Shown piece by piece: positions 14,414 to 23,943 of a stretch of 64,000 bases of DNA (the stretch's first letter is position 1; each line of letters begins with the position of its first letter). Source of the stretch: Plantago ovata (taxonomy: Eukaryota; Streptophyta; Magnoliopsida; Lamiales; Plantaginaceae); contig CM051455.1 in the NCBI GenBank assembly GCA_028274465.1, positions 45,029,129 to 45,093,128 on the forward strand, in the 5' to 3' direction. Under the pieces are notes generated by a model, which did no database searches, was not told the DNA's origin, and was given only the letters and a program-made list of their open reading frames with translations. The position numbers and the translations under genes were made by a program.

Positions 14414-15812
14414 AAATCAAAAAAAGAAGACCAAAAAGCAGTAGCAAAATCAAAACGGCAATTTGAAAAGCAAATAAAGAAAAAGAGTAGTCCAGTTTCA
14501 AGTTTCAACTTCCACCATCCTTCTCTGGAAACGCAGAAATTTATTACTATCAAGAAACAAACAAAAAAGTTGCAACCGTAAGTGGAAGAATATGCGTCAA
14601 ATTACTTTTTTTATCAACACTGTGATGTCGTACGTGACATTTTAAGTAGAATTATTTTATTGACACATGGGGTATTTTTTGTATTCCCGTTTTTATTGTA
14701 TTGTATAACATGATCTTTCGGATGTATTAAATTAGGTACAACCCAGCTTCTCCAACTTCAACTTATCCAGCTTAATCTAATAGAATTAAACAGTTTATAA
14801 GCTATTGAAAACACTAAAAAAGTTATTTATGTTTAAAATAAATAATAAATTAGATAAGTTAAACCGTTGCAAACACGCTAGTGCAATATGGAAAGGTTAG
14901 TAAATTATGTTGAGGTAAATTCTCCCCAGGAAAACAAATGTCTAGTCAGTCACATTTGCTGCTATATGCATGGTGGGCCAATACCTTAGGCCACGCGGCA
15001 ACTCGAAACTGATCGGTGACATGAGAATCTTATACGCACCAAATGTTACAAACAAGTATTGAATATAATCTTATTTACCAATAACCCCCAATATATATTT
15101 TCTTCCATAACCAATAAAAAAATTGAAGATAAGAAAAATAACTTGCCATCCCTTTGTCATTGTTTTTTATTCCATAAAATCATCTCAAGACTAACTTTCC
15201 CTTTTTTCCTTTTCTGAAAAGAAAAGGAAACAAATTATTATTTTATCTATAGTTTCTAAAAGTATATACGTAAAACTAACAGTAAAACATCGCATTCTCC
15301 AAGACGCTATAATAAAGTGAAAAAAAAAAAACTCAAAATAAAAATGTTCAACTATATATATAGATTTTATGCGCAAATTCTACCATTACGCTTACATAAC
15401 CTATAGTAATTTTGTTTGCATCCGGTAAACTTATAAAAAACGATATCTAATTTCAGTCCACTTGTACGAGTATTTTTAATATCACATACGTCATCAGATA
15501 TCAACCAATCGAATAAATAAGAATGACCAGAACTGGTAATACTAAAGTTATCAATTTACTTTACTTGTTTACTAAACCACAAACAAATAGAGGGTTACAC
15601 AATTTTCTTAACCTACTTACCATATATAAGAAATTAAGAACACGTTTATTAGGTGTTAAGCACAACCCTTAACTCTATCCACACTCTTTGCTTTTCCCCA
15701 ACTCCAGTCCTAAATACAGCAAGAGACATTTATTATGAACAAATTGAAATTAGGGATTTCAAAAAGGGAAACAAAAAAATCTTGAAAACCCGACCCGAAT
15801 CCAATCTCCACC
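14414..15812. other. Intergenic spacer and ADC upstream region
   Basis: AT-rich sequence without recognisable genes or repeats. The last few hundred bases should hold the ADC promoter. I see no specific operator-like motif other than the TATA box. Confidence 0.4.
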
Positions 15813-15820
15813 TATAAAAA
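15813..15820 (+). promoter_or_regulatory. Candidate TATA box of ADC
   Basis: TATAAAAA lies about 30 bp before a pyrimidine-rich stretch (about 15840-15880) typical of a plant leader start, so transcription probably begins near 15840-15850. Confidence 0.6.
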
Positions 15821-15979
15821 GCCTCTTCACCACTCATGCAATTCTCGCTCACTCCTCACATTTTTTCCCTCTTCAAGCAAACCCTAGCCTTCTTCATCTC
15901 TCCCAATTTCCCAATAAACTCTGAAACAGATTAACACATCTCTCTCCATTCTCCACTAATCTCAGATCTCAGAACCTGC

Positions 15980-16006
15980 ATGGTGAGTTTCCTTCAACAA
16001 TCCTAG
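15980..16006 (+). promoter_or_regulatory. Minute upstream ORF or 5-prime UTR splice donor in the ADC leader
   Basis: The first ATG of the leader opens an 8-codon frame (MVSFLQQS) closed by TAG. The same spot, ATG|GTGAGT at 15980-15987, is also a good splice donor, and an acceptor-like TTTAG ends at 16078. A short leader intron (about 15983-16078) would destroy this uORF. The sequence does not decide between the two. Confidence 0.35.
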
Positions 16007-16134
16007 AAAATTGTATCCAATTCGAACCCGTTCCTCACAATAACAAGCTTCCAATCACCATCTTCTTCTGAAGTTTAGGCGTGGGGATTAACCAGTCCTT
16101 GAACCCTTACCGTGGCATCTGTTCTCTTGTGACC

Positions 16135-16215
16135 TCGATCCTTTTTTGCCTCTTTTGAGGGGGTAGCCGGGGCTCCGGCCTCGGCGGGTTTTAAAGCCCC
16201 CATCTGCCACACCCG
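16135..16215 (+). promoter_or_regulatory. ADC box: GC-rich hairpin in the ADC 5-prime UTR
   Basis: A strongly GC-rich block stands out in an AT-rich leader about 90-170 bp before the ADC start. A perfect inner stem GCCGG (16166-16170) and CCGGC (16175-16179) has a GGCT loop. An outer stem can pair GGGGG (16159-16163) with CCCCC (16197-16201). From established knowledge, plant ADC mRNAs carry a conserved GC-rich leader element (the ADC box) that represses translation, and the Ralstonia TAL-like effector Brg11 bypasses it by starting shorter transcripts. Identification here rests on position, composition and hairpin, not on an alignment. Confidence 0.75.
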
Positions 16216-16302
16216 ATACCATTTACCGATATCATAACCTATTTTTTCATTCTTTTTTTAGCATTTCCATCATCTAATTAGAAAATAACAACAACAAATA
16301 AG

Positions 16303-18438
16303 ATGCCTCCAATCGCCTGTTGTGTAGACGCCACCGTTCCGCCGCCACCTCCATACACCTTCTCCACCTGGGAATCCACCCTCCCCGCACCGCCATCCGC
16401 CGCCGCCGCGGCGTGGTCTTCCGCCCATTCCTCCGTTCTATACGGAGTCGAAAACTGGGGCGCGCCGTACTTCTCGGTGAATCCGAGCGGAAATGTTTCG
16501 ATTCATCCGTACGGTGACGGAACTCTGGCTCATCAGGAGATGGATCTGCTCAAGGTGGTGAAGAAAGCCACCGATTCGAAATCATCCGGCGGATTAGGCC
16601 TCCAGCTGCCGCTCATCGTTAGGTTCCCTGACGTGTTGAAGAACCGCCTCGAATCACTCCAATCTGCATTCAATTACGCGGTCCAGTCCCAGGGGTATTT
16701 GAGTCATTACCAAGGCGTGTACCCTGTGAAATGTAACCAGGATAAGTTCGTGGTGGAGGATATCGTCAAATTCGGATCCGGATTCCGGTTCGGGCTCGAA
16801 GCTGGATCCAAACCGGAGCTCCTCCTGGCAATGAGCTGCTTGTGTAACGGCAGCCCTGAGGCGTTTCTGATCTGTAACGGATTTAAGGATGCCGAGTACA
16901 TTTCGCTTGCTCTTGTAGCAAGGAAACTGCATTTGAATACTGTGATTGTGCTCGAGCAGGAGGAGGAGCTCGATACTGTGATCGAGGTGAGTAAGAAGCT
17001 CGGCGTTAGGCCGGTGGTCGGGATGAGAGCTAAGCTGAGGACGAAGCATGGTGGCCATTTCGGGTCAACTTCCGGTGAGAAAGGGAAATTCGGTTTGACT
17101 ACTATGCAGATTCTGAACGTGGTGAAGAAATTGCAGCAGAATGATATGCTGGATTGCTTGCAGCTGCTGCATTTCCATATCGGATCTCAGATTCCGACCA
17201 CTTCTCTGCTTGCTGATGGTGTGAGTGAAGCAACGCAGATTTACTGCGAATTGGTTCGTCTCGGTGCTGACATGAAGGTCATTGATATTGGCGGAGGCTT
17301 GGGGATTGATTACGACGGGTCTAAGTCGCAGGATTCGGATATCTCGGTTGCTTACAGCCTCCAGGAGTATGCTTCAGCTGTTGTTGGTGCGATTCAATCT
17401 GTTTGTAATCGGAAAGGGGTGAATCATCCGGTGCTTTGCAGTGAGAGTGGCCGTGCGATTGTTTCGCACCACTCGATTCTGGTGTTCGAAGCTGTTTCTG
17501 CTAGCTCGAATAAGGTTGAGCAGGAGATTTCGCCTTTAGGGCTTCAGTACATTGTGGAGCGGTTAGCTGATGATGCGTTTTCGGAGTATGGTAACTTATC
17601 TGCTGCTGCAGTTCGCGGGGAGTATGATACGGCTTTGGTTTACGCAGAGCAGCTGAAACAGAGGTGTGTTGAGCAGTTTAAGGAAGGTTCATTAGGTATG
17701 GAGCAGCTTGCTGCTGTTGATGGCCTTTGTGAGCTTGTTACTAAGGCTCTCGGTGCTTCTGATCCTGTTCGTACCTATGATGTTAACCTTTCGGTTTTCA
17801 CCTCGATTCCTGATTTCTGGGGGATTGGTCAGTTGTTTCCGATCATTCCGATACACCGCCTGGATGAGAAGCCTACAATGAGAGGTGTTCTATCTGACTT
17901 GACTTGTGACAGTGATGGCAAAATCGACAAGTTCATCGGGGGAGAATCGAGCTTGCCTTTGCATGAATTGGAATCGTTTGGAGGGCCTTACTACTTGGGG
18001 ATGTTCTTAGGTGGTGCTTATCAGGAGTCATTGGGCGGGTTCCATAACTTATTCGGAGGGCCTAGTGTGGTTCGTGTTTCGCATAGTGACGGGCCTCATG
18101 GATTTGCGGTGACCAGCGCTATACCGGGGCCTTCTTGCAGCGACGTGCTACGGATAATGCAGTTCGAACCAGAGATGATGTTTCAGACTCTCAAGCATAG
18201 GATTGAGGAGATGGATGAGAGTGGTAGCGTTGGTGGTGACGCGATTGCGGATGGGATTGCGTGTTCGTTCAATAACATGCCTTATTTAGCGGCAGCATCC
18301 TCCTGCAGCCTGATGGCAGCGGCTGCAGCTGGTGGTACTGGTAATACCGGCTACTACTATTGTAGTGATGAGAGTTTTGCTTCATCTGTTGGGGCTGTTG
18401 ATTCTGAGGAAGATCAATGGTCTTATTGTGTTGCTTGA
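16303..18438 (+). CDS. ADC: Arginine decarboxylase
   Basis: A 711-residue intronless reading frame encoding biosynthetic arginine decarboxylase, the PLP enzyme that converts arginine to agmatine at the start of the plant putrescine pathway. It is a fold-III (alanine racemase-like) decarboxylase. The PLP lysine is K143 in YPVKCNQ, the substrate/PLP region HIGSQ is at 291-295, the glycine-rich phosphate loop GGGLG at 329-333, and the C-terminal catalytic cysteine C534 lies in DLTCDSDG. The N-terminus (1-70) is Pro/Ala-rich and poorly conserved, as in other plant ADCs, and the length is normal for the family. The ATG at 16303 is preceded by stops and a long leader with the ADC box, so translational control is likely. 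The gene's GC content is well above that of the surroundings. No sign of damage. Confidence 0.97.
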   Translation: MPPIACCVDATVPPPPPYTFSTWESTLPAPPSAAAAAWSSAHSSVLYGVENWGAPYFSVNPSGNVSIHPYGDGTLAHQEMDLLKVVKKATDSKSSGGLGLQLPLIVRFPDVLKNRLESLQSAFNYAVQSQGYLSHYQGVYPVKCNQDKFVVEDIVKFGSGFRFGLEAGSKPELLLAMSCLCNGSPEAFLICNGFKDAEYISLALVARKLHLNTVIVLEQEEELDTVIEVSKKLGVRPVVGMRAKLRTKHGGHFGSTSGEKGKFGLTTMQILNVVKKLQQNDMLDCLQLLHFHIGSQIPTTSLLADGVSEATQIYCELVRLGADMKVIDIGGGLGIDYDGSKSQDSDISVAYSLQEYASAVVGAIQSVCNRKGVNHPVLCSESGRAIVSHHSILVFEAVSASSNKVEQEISPLGLQYIVERLADDAFSEYGNLSAAAVRGEYDTALVYAEQLKQRCVEQFKEGSLGMEQLAAVDGLCELVTKALGASDPVRTYDVNLSVFTSIPDFWGIGQLFPIIPIHRLDEKPTMRGVLSDLTCDSDGKIDKFIGGESSLPLHELESFGGPYYLGMFLGGAYQESLGGFHNLFGGPSVVRVSHSDGPHGFAVTSAIPGPSCSDVLRIMQFEPEMMFQTLKHRIEEMDESGSVGGDAIADGIACSFNNMPYLAAASSCSLMAAAAAGGTGNTGYYYCSDESFASSVGAVDSEEDQWSYCVA

Positions 18439-20388
18439 CTTGAGTGTGAGTGAGTGAATGAGTTCAATTTCTAGCTTAGTTGTTTGAGGCTTGTATGTCT
18501 CTCTTTTCAATTTTCAGTAGTTCATTGCTGATGATGTTTAATTCCTTATTTCCATAATGTTGGTTCTTTAGAATGAGGTCTTTTCTAAAGCCTCTTTGTA
18601 ATGGTTCCCTGTTCCTGTTCTATTTGACTCCATTTTAGCATCTGCAATCTTACTCTTCTGTTTCTATCTTTTTGGCCTTGCTGCATTTCATATTCTCCTA
18701 TGACTTGTATTTTTGCATACACAAAGGTTTTGTCATCTTGGTCTGAAAAATCTTAATGGTTGGTTCTGTTCACTTCGTCTGAGAATTTTTTTTAACGGAA
18801 CTGGTTCATGATTCGAACCGAATACTTTTTCGGATATAAAGAATAGAGCCAAAGTCATTAGTTGGTTCAATCAGAGACTTCTTTAGAGTTCTTTTTTGTG
18901 ATTTTTGCAAACCTGCCAAAGTCCATATGTTGCTTGTAAGCAAAAGCTTGAAAGAAGAATAATCTAAATCCCCCACGTAATGACCAGGAAAATGCAACAC
19001 ACACTGTTAGTTGCTGGTGAGTTAGAAAATTGAGTATATTACGGTGGCCCTTTTCCAAGTTGATTGAACTTTGTTTTTGCCTTTTTATTATAGTATAATA
19101 AAAGGTGTGGATCTTATGATGATTCTCTCCATCACTCCATGTTCAGTTGTGGTAAAAGGCCAAGGGAAAAGAAAGAAGTAATACAACAACAAAATATTAT
19201 CAGGGATTCCGTGAATAGAACTGTTGGAGCCTTGTGGTCACACTTTGTTGTCTGGTTCTGGAATAGTCTTTTGTAGGAAATTGTGATGCCTGGCTCTACT
19301 TGATTGGCAATAGCTGTGAATATGACTGGCATTGGAACGCGTAAACCGTTAGTAGTGGAGGAGTATCCAAAACGTCAATTCTCACCTCATCTCACCGCGA
19401 AAACTACTCGTTCAAATTTCTGTGTATCAGCTTACCAATCATGCTATGTCTTTTTAAACAAAGTAAAAAAAAATTCAACGTAGATTTTGAAATTGTGTGG
19501 ATACGGGTCAAGTGTGTCCGTTATATCCGCAACGATCTAACAGCTTCTTAGGATGATCTTGATTCAAGCAAGATTGTAAGAAAATAAAAAGAGGAGGCCT
19601 ACTAATAATATTATCATTCATGAATTAGTCCAAGTTCAACAACCACTATTCATAGTATTCGTGTCAAACTTGAATGCTAATCAATTTGTGGTTGTTGGTC
19701 AAAAACGTTTTGTATCCCGAAAGACAAGGTTGATGGTTATGTGTCACACCTATGACATAGAATACTGTAGGAATTAAGGATATTTGGTTTGAGCATCTTT
19801 TCAGCAGTGCCTTCTCTAAATTCCCACAAATCGGACACGTAAAATACGTGCTATTCAATTTCCAGGTCCAAAATGAACTTTCACCGACTTGTGTTGTGTG
19901 GTTTAGACTTTAGATGATATGTGTCTCCCAAGAATTTATTGAGCATTCACTTCAAGGAATTGCATAGTTTGATTAATTTTAGGGGAGAAAATTAAAAAAT
20001 AACTCGTCATAATTAGGGGTGTCATAGATTCAATTTGGGTGGGACAAAATTAGTTGAGATGATTTTACGTGGGTGAATCAAGTCTGGTCGAATTGAAAAT
20101 TGGCTGAATTAAAATATGGTCAGATAAACAACAACTACATATGATAAAATATTACTCCATTCCCTCCATTAAAATCTTGGTTGCATGCTTTCTCTAGGAT
20201 AGTAACAAAACCCTTGTTTATTGGAGGCAGGCATTATTATACTAATGAATTGCTAAGTGCATGATAATTACATGGGTTATTTGAATACAGTAGTGATAAA
20301 AATAAAAAATTTATGAGTGAGATTGTGGGGTATGTATAGATTGGGACTTGGTGGTTGGGAAGAAGATGGAGCCTTATGCTCGTGATAA
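18439..20388. other. ADC 3-prime UTR and intergenic spacer
   Basis: The T-rich first ~300 bp fit a 3-prime UTR. No further gene is recognisable up to 20388, and short open frames on the minus strand (for example 18806-19332) show no domain. Confidence 0.5.
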
Positions 20389-20680
20389 ATGATAATGGTT
20401 AACTGGTATTTGAAGAATATGTTTGTGAGTAATGTTGTACTGGAACTGTATGCAAGATGTGGTTTGATTGACAAGGCAATGCAAGTGTTTGAGGAAATTG
20501 GTGGATGGAGAAATTTGTGTTCTTGGAACACAATGATCATGGGTTTAGCTTTTCATGGGAAATGTGATGGTGCTGATCTTCAGCTATTCAGCCAAATGCT
20601 AATGAGGCCAGATGATGTTCGCGTCCAGCCTACCTATGTTCACGGTTTTACATTTATGATCAACAGTATGTGGTAAATGA
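20389..20680 (+). pseudogene. PPR protein gene fragment (copy 1)
   Basis: The translation reads as the last PPR repeats of a plant organellar RNA-binding PPR protein (VSNVVLELYARCGLIDKAMQ, then NLCSWNTMIMGLAFHGK). It has no start region or upstream repeats, and it loses the PPR frame after the RPDDVRV motif. The stretch at about 20497-20575 is closely repeated at 28787-28870, where the following part of the same gene (E-type C-terminus) survives. This is a relic carried along by the NLR-region duplication. Confidence 0.75.
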
Positions 20681-20859
20681 AATCATAGCAACATATTGAA
20701 GCAAGAAAAGAAGATAAAAGGGAAAGGAATCTTAGTTCACCTGGAGCTGGACAAGATAAGGGACTTGGGAGCATTTATTTGTTGTCTGTTGGAGCAATTT
20801 TAAGCTTGAAAATTTCCTGATGCCCTGATGTTTTTTTTCTTTCCTGCTTGATTTTCTTG

Positions 20860-21400
20860 GCAGAAAGAATAACAGATTGAGAAACATATTCCATGTACAA
20901 CATCTCAAGTTTCTTACCAAGCTGTGGACTGTGGTAACAGGGAAGACTCCGACAACACGGAAGGCATCAGTGAAATACTGCATACCTACCATTTTGGTTA
21001 CTCTCATTGGCAAGAAGGCCTTGTTCCACGAACCTTCTGTTAAGACATCATCCATTTAATTACTGTTAGGAATTTGCTCTTCTCCAAATGTCGCTTCACA
21101 TCTTCAGTTAGTTGTTCAACTTACTGTCATTTCATGCCTGGCCTCTGAAGTTTCCCTGGATAGTATGGAGTACTTTGTTCATGTCAATATCTTCTTCAGT
21201 AATATTCACTCAAATCCGAGTGTGGAACTTGAGCTCAATTGTAGGATCCTTAAAGATCTTCCAGGCCATAGTCGTTTTTCCAAGGCCTGGCATTCCAACA
21301 ACATGAGTAATAACTTTGAGGCCAAAAGTTTTTGCCTCATCATCAAAGCCAACTATATATGTTGGTTTCCCTCTTCTGCAAATACCATCACACATTTAAC
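20860..21400 (-). pseudogene. NB-ARC fragment of an R1-like NLR gene
   Basis: The minus strand encodes IVGFDDEAKTFGLKVITHVV followed by the P-loop GMPGLGKTT (21210-21395). After frame shifts come pieces matching the segment between P-loop and kinase-2 (VKRHLEKSKFLTVI) and the following WNKAFLPM. There is no CC domain, no GLPL-MHD part and no LRR. It is more distant from the two intact NLRs nearby than they are from each other. Dead gene piece. Confidence 0.75.
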
Positions 21401-21983
21401 TTAATTCATATTACTAAAACTGATCATTTTCATACTTCATCAGTGTATAAGCAAAACAGCCTGTTTAATCTAATGATAAATCGATGCAGAACCGTTAGCC
21501 TGAGGCGGAAGAAGATCCAGAGAGCCTATTCTGCTTGATTTTGCTTACAGTTACTTTTCATATATAGTTTGATGCACGGTAACCAATCTAAGGTAAAATG
21601 TACAAGAAACAGTGAACATTTGATATTTTTCCTGCATTCTGCATTCAGATAATCCTTGGATGAATTATGCCTTAATATTTCTTGCACATTCAAATTTCAA
21701 AGAGCAGATGAAAAAACCTTGACAGATTCAACTTAAGGATATCGATAAGTAGCATGCATCACCTGTCCCTCGATCGTTTATTCTGCGCTCGTATCAGGCA
21801 CATCCGCAATGGAGAGGTTCGCAAGCATTATCCTGGAACTCTCCAACAAAAGGTTTGACATTATTATCTTCCCTTTGAGATTTGACCAGTGTTGTCAGGG
21901 TGATACGCACGCCTAGCTTGTGCCATCTTTCGCTGGGCTAAATTCATGTCCTTTTCTACCCACATCCCTCTTCGATCGATACT

Positions 21984-22830
21984 TGTTGGAAATATGAAGA
22001 AAATAATGATGTGAATAATGCATTATGATGTCATATTTACGTGGAGATTATTTCCTAATTATTAGGTAATTGAGAAAACGGAATATATAGTCGTAAGCTA
22101 CTGAGTGAGAGCTTCGATTTGATATATTATACGCCCGAAACGGAGTTTAGTGAGGAACAATAGCTCAAAGTTGGAAGGTTAATGTGTTTGTCCCACACTG
22201 TGAATATGCACAAGTCATACTAGATCTTAGACTAGGTGTTCAAGTTAAATAACTAGTGCAATCCTGGCCAGATTTGTACTTGTTGAAGTGAACTTGTGTG
22301 TGCGCACAATGTGAGGTGCGTAAGGTGAACCGATTTGAGTCAAAACGAGCAGGTTCTAGAGAGTCTCGTTTTGCACCGATTCTGTTAAACCTCCAGGAGT
22401 CTTTTTGGCTTCATCTCCAAGTTTGTAACGGCTAGTAAGTTACAAATATTGAGCAATACCTCCTATTTGATTTGTTGCTAGGCGTAATGGTGAGCATTTG
22501 TGTTAGCATTTGTTGCTAGGGAGTTACACTTGTGAATGTGTAAAACTTCTCCTCACTTATATATAGAGTCTCCAACTCTATGGAATAAATATATCTGAGA
22601 ATACATCTGAAACACCTGAAAAACATCTCCTTCTACATCCTCCTAAAGCATACCTAAGCAACAGTTCTTGCTCGTTGGGGGTTGCTAGCTTGTGCGGCTA
22701 GTAATCTTGGAATCGTTGTATCTTGGAAAGCAGACGCTCAACGTCTTAAGCACCATAGTGAGAGGGCGTATTTTGCTTTAAGGAAACATCCTCGATTCAC
22801 CTTTTGTGTCTACAAGTTCATAGAAAACGA
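21984..22830 (+). mobile_element. Possible solo LTR or LTR fragment, Ty1/copia-like
   Basis: The segment begins TGTTGGAAATATG, a common start of plant Ty1/copia LTRs. Later it has a TATATATAGAGTC region followed by AATAAATATATC, like a promoter and polyadenylation zone. I find no second copy, primer-binding site or clear target duplication, so its right end is uncertain and the call rests on resemblance only. Confidence 0.4.
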
Positions 22831-22859
22831 AACAGAAAACATGATGCTGGACAGACTTT

Positions 22860-22990
22860 AAGCGGCCCGCCTGACATCAGCCAAGCAGTCCACTTCAGCC
22901 AAGCGGCTCGCTTCATCCCCGACCAAGCGGCCCGATTCAATTTCCAGGAGCCAACATGCCTTCTCAAGCGGCCCACTTCAGTGTTCTCAA
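22860..22990 (+). repeat. Short GC-rich repeat array (AAGCGGCCCGCTTCA type)
   Basis: Within 130 bp the motif AAGCGGCYCRCTTCA or a close variant occurs about five times at irregular spacing of 18-40 bp. Several copies are near-palindromic around GCGGCCCGC. It lies next to the possible copia LTR. Function unknown. Confidence 0.5.
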
Positions 22991-23084
22991 GTTGCCGCTT
23001 TGTTGCTGTTTGAAGACAGTTTTATCTTTATTTATTTCTTTACATTTCCTATTTTGTACAAGCTATTTATATGTATTTTCGATC

Positions 23085-23640
23085 CTCCATTATTATGTAC
23101 AACAATACTGGCCTTAACCCACAAAGTGACTAGTACTGCTATTATATCATCGATCTCAACAGTGATACTATTCAAGAAAAGATTAATACTCACCATTCTA
23201 CATGCTAACACCATACTCTTTGTATTTCATTTCATCCCAACAATACTACTACTATGTCATCGAACTCAACAGGTTCTATTGAACAAGAAAATATTAATAC
23301 CACTCGGCATACCAACAATATCACTCAACAATCTTCATGAAAAATGTACAGCTATTATCTTCTCAAACAATCACCATCAAAATATTATTACACAAACACC
23401 AAATTTCAATTACATTTCATCCAGAATATTAGCCCTTGACCTGATGGATCTACCGCCTGAATTCCAAACTCCACGCCTGTTCCAAGCCCCATTTGTCCCA
23501 TTGGAGATGCCGCAATTGCCTGTTCCAGATTTTGACCCGACTCCACCTGAAAAGCTAGCTGATCTCACCTAGCTAGGCCCAGAGTGTTTCCAGGCCTACC
23601 ACCGGTTCCAGGCAAAGTTAGTTTTGATAGGATTAATCAA
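23085..23640 (+). repeat. NLR downstream flank, copy 1 of a segmental duplication
   Basis: The stretch from CTTAACCCACAAAGTGACTA to about 23640 (including TCAAGAAAAGATTAATACTC and a TGGATCTACCGCC block) recurs with indels at about 29440-29830. Each copy lies just downstream of an NLR gene, which shows that the NLR and its flank were duplicated together. An open frame of 190 codons at 23000-23572 has no recognised domain and is not kept in copy 2, so it is probably not a gene. Confidence 0.75.
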
Positions 23641-23943
23641 CAAGTATGATTCAGATCAAAATATGATCAGTCATGAATGATAAAAATAAATTCATGTCCA
23701 ACGACCAGTATGCATGATTTGATTCCTATCCGAACTAAAATCATTCTATGTAAAAAAAAGTGATGTTTTAGGTCATGAATGAAAAAAGAGAGAACAAAGT
23801 TTGACCATGAACTGAAAGTTGAAACTCAGTACTCGAATTGATTATTAATACTAGATGAAGGAAAGCAGTAAAAGTTTTCAAATTAGAAATAGTTAGAAGA
23901 TATATACCTCAATTATTGACCATCATGCAACCTCTGACGAGTA

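Noticed and set aside
16654-17058. 134-codon frame opposite the ADC coding region
   Set aside because: Antisense shadow of the GC-rich ADC gene.
23000-23572. 190-codon open frame on the plus strand next to NLR1
   Set aside because: Low-complexity, T- and I-rich translation, no domain, and the duplicated flank at 29440-29830 does not keep the frame.
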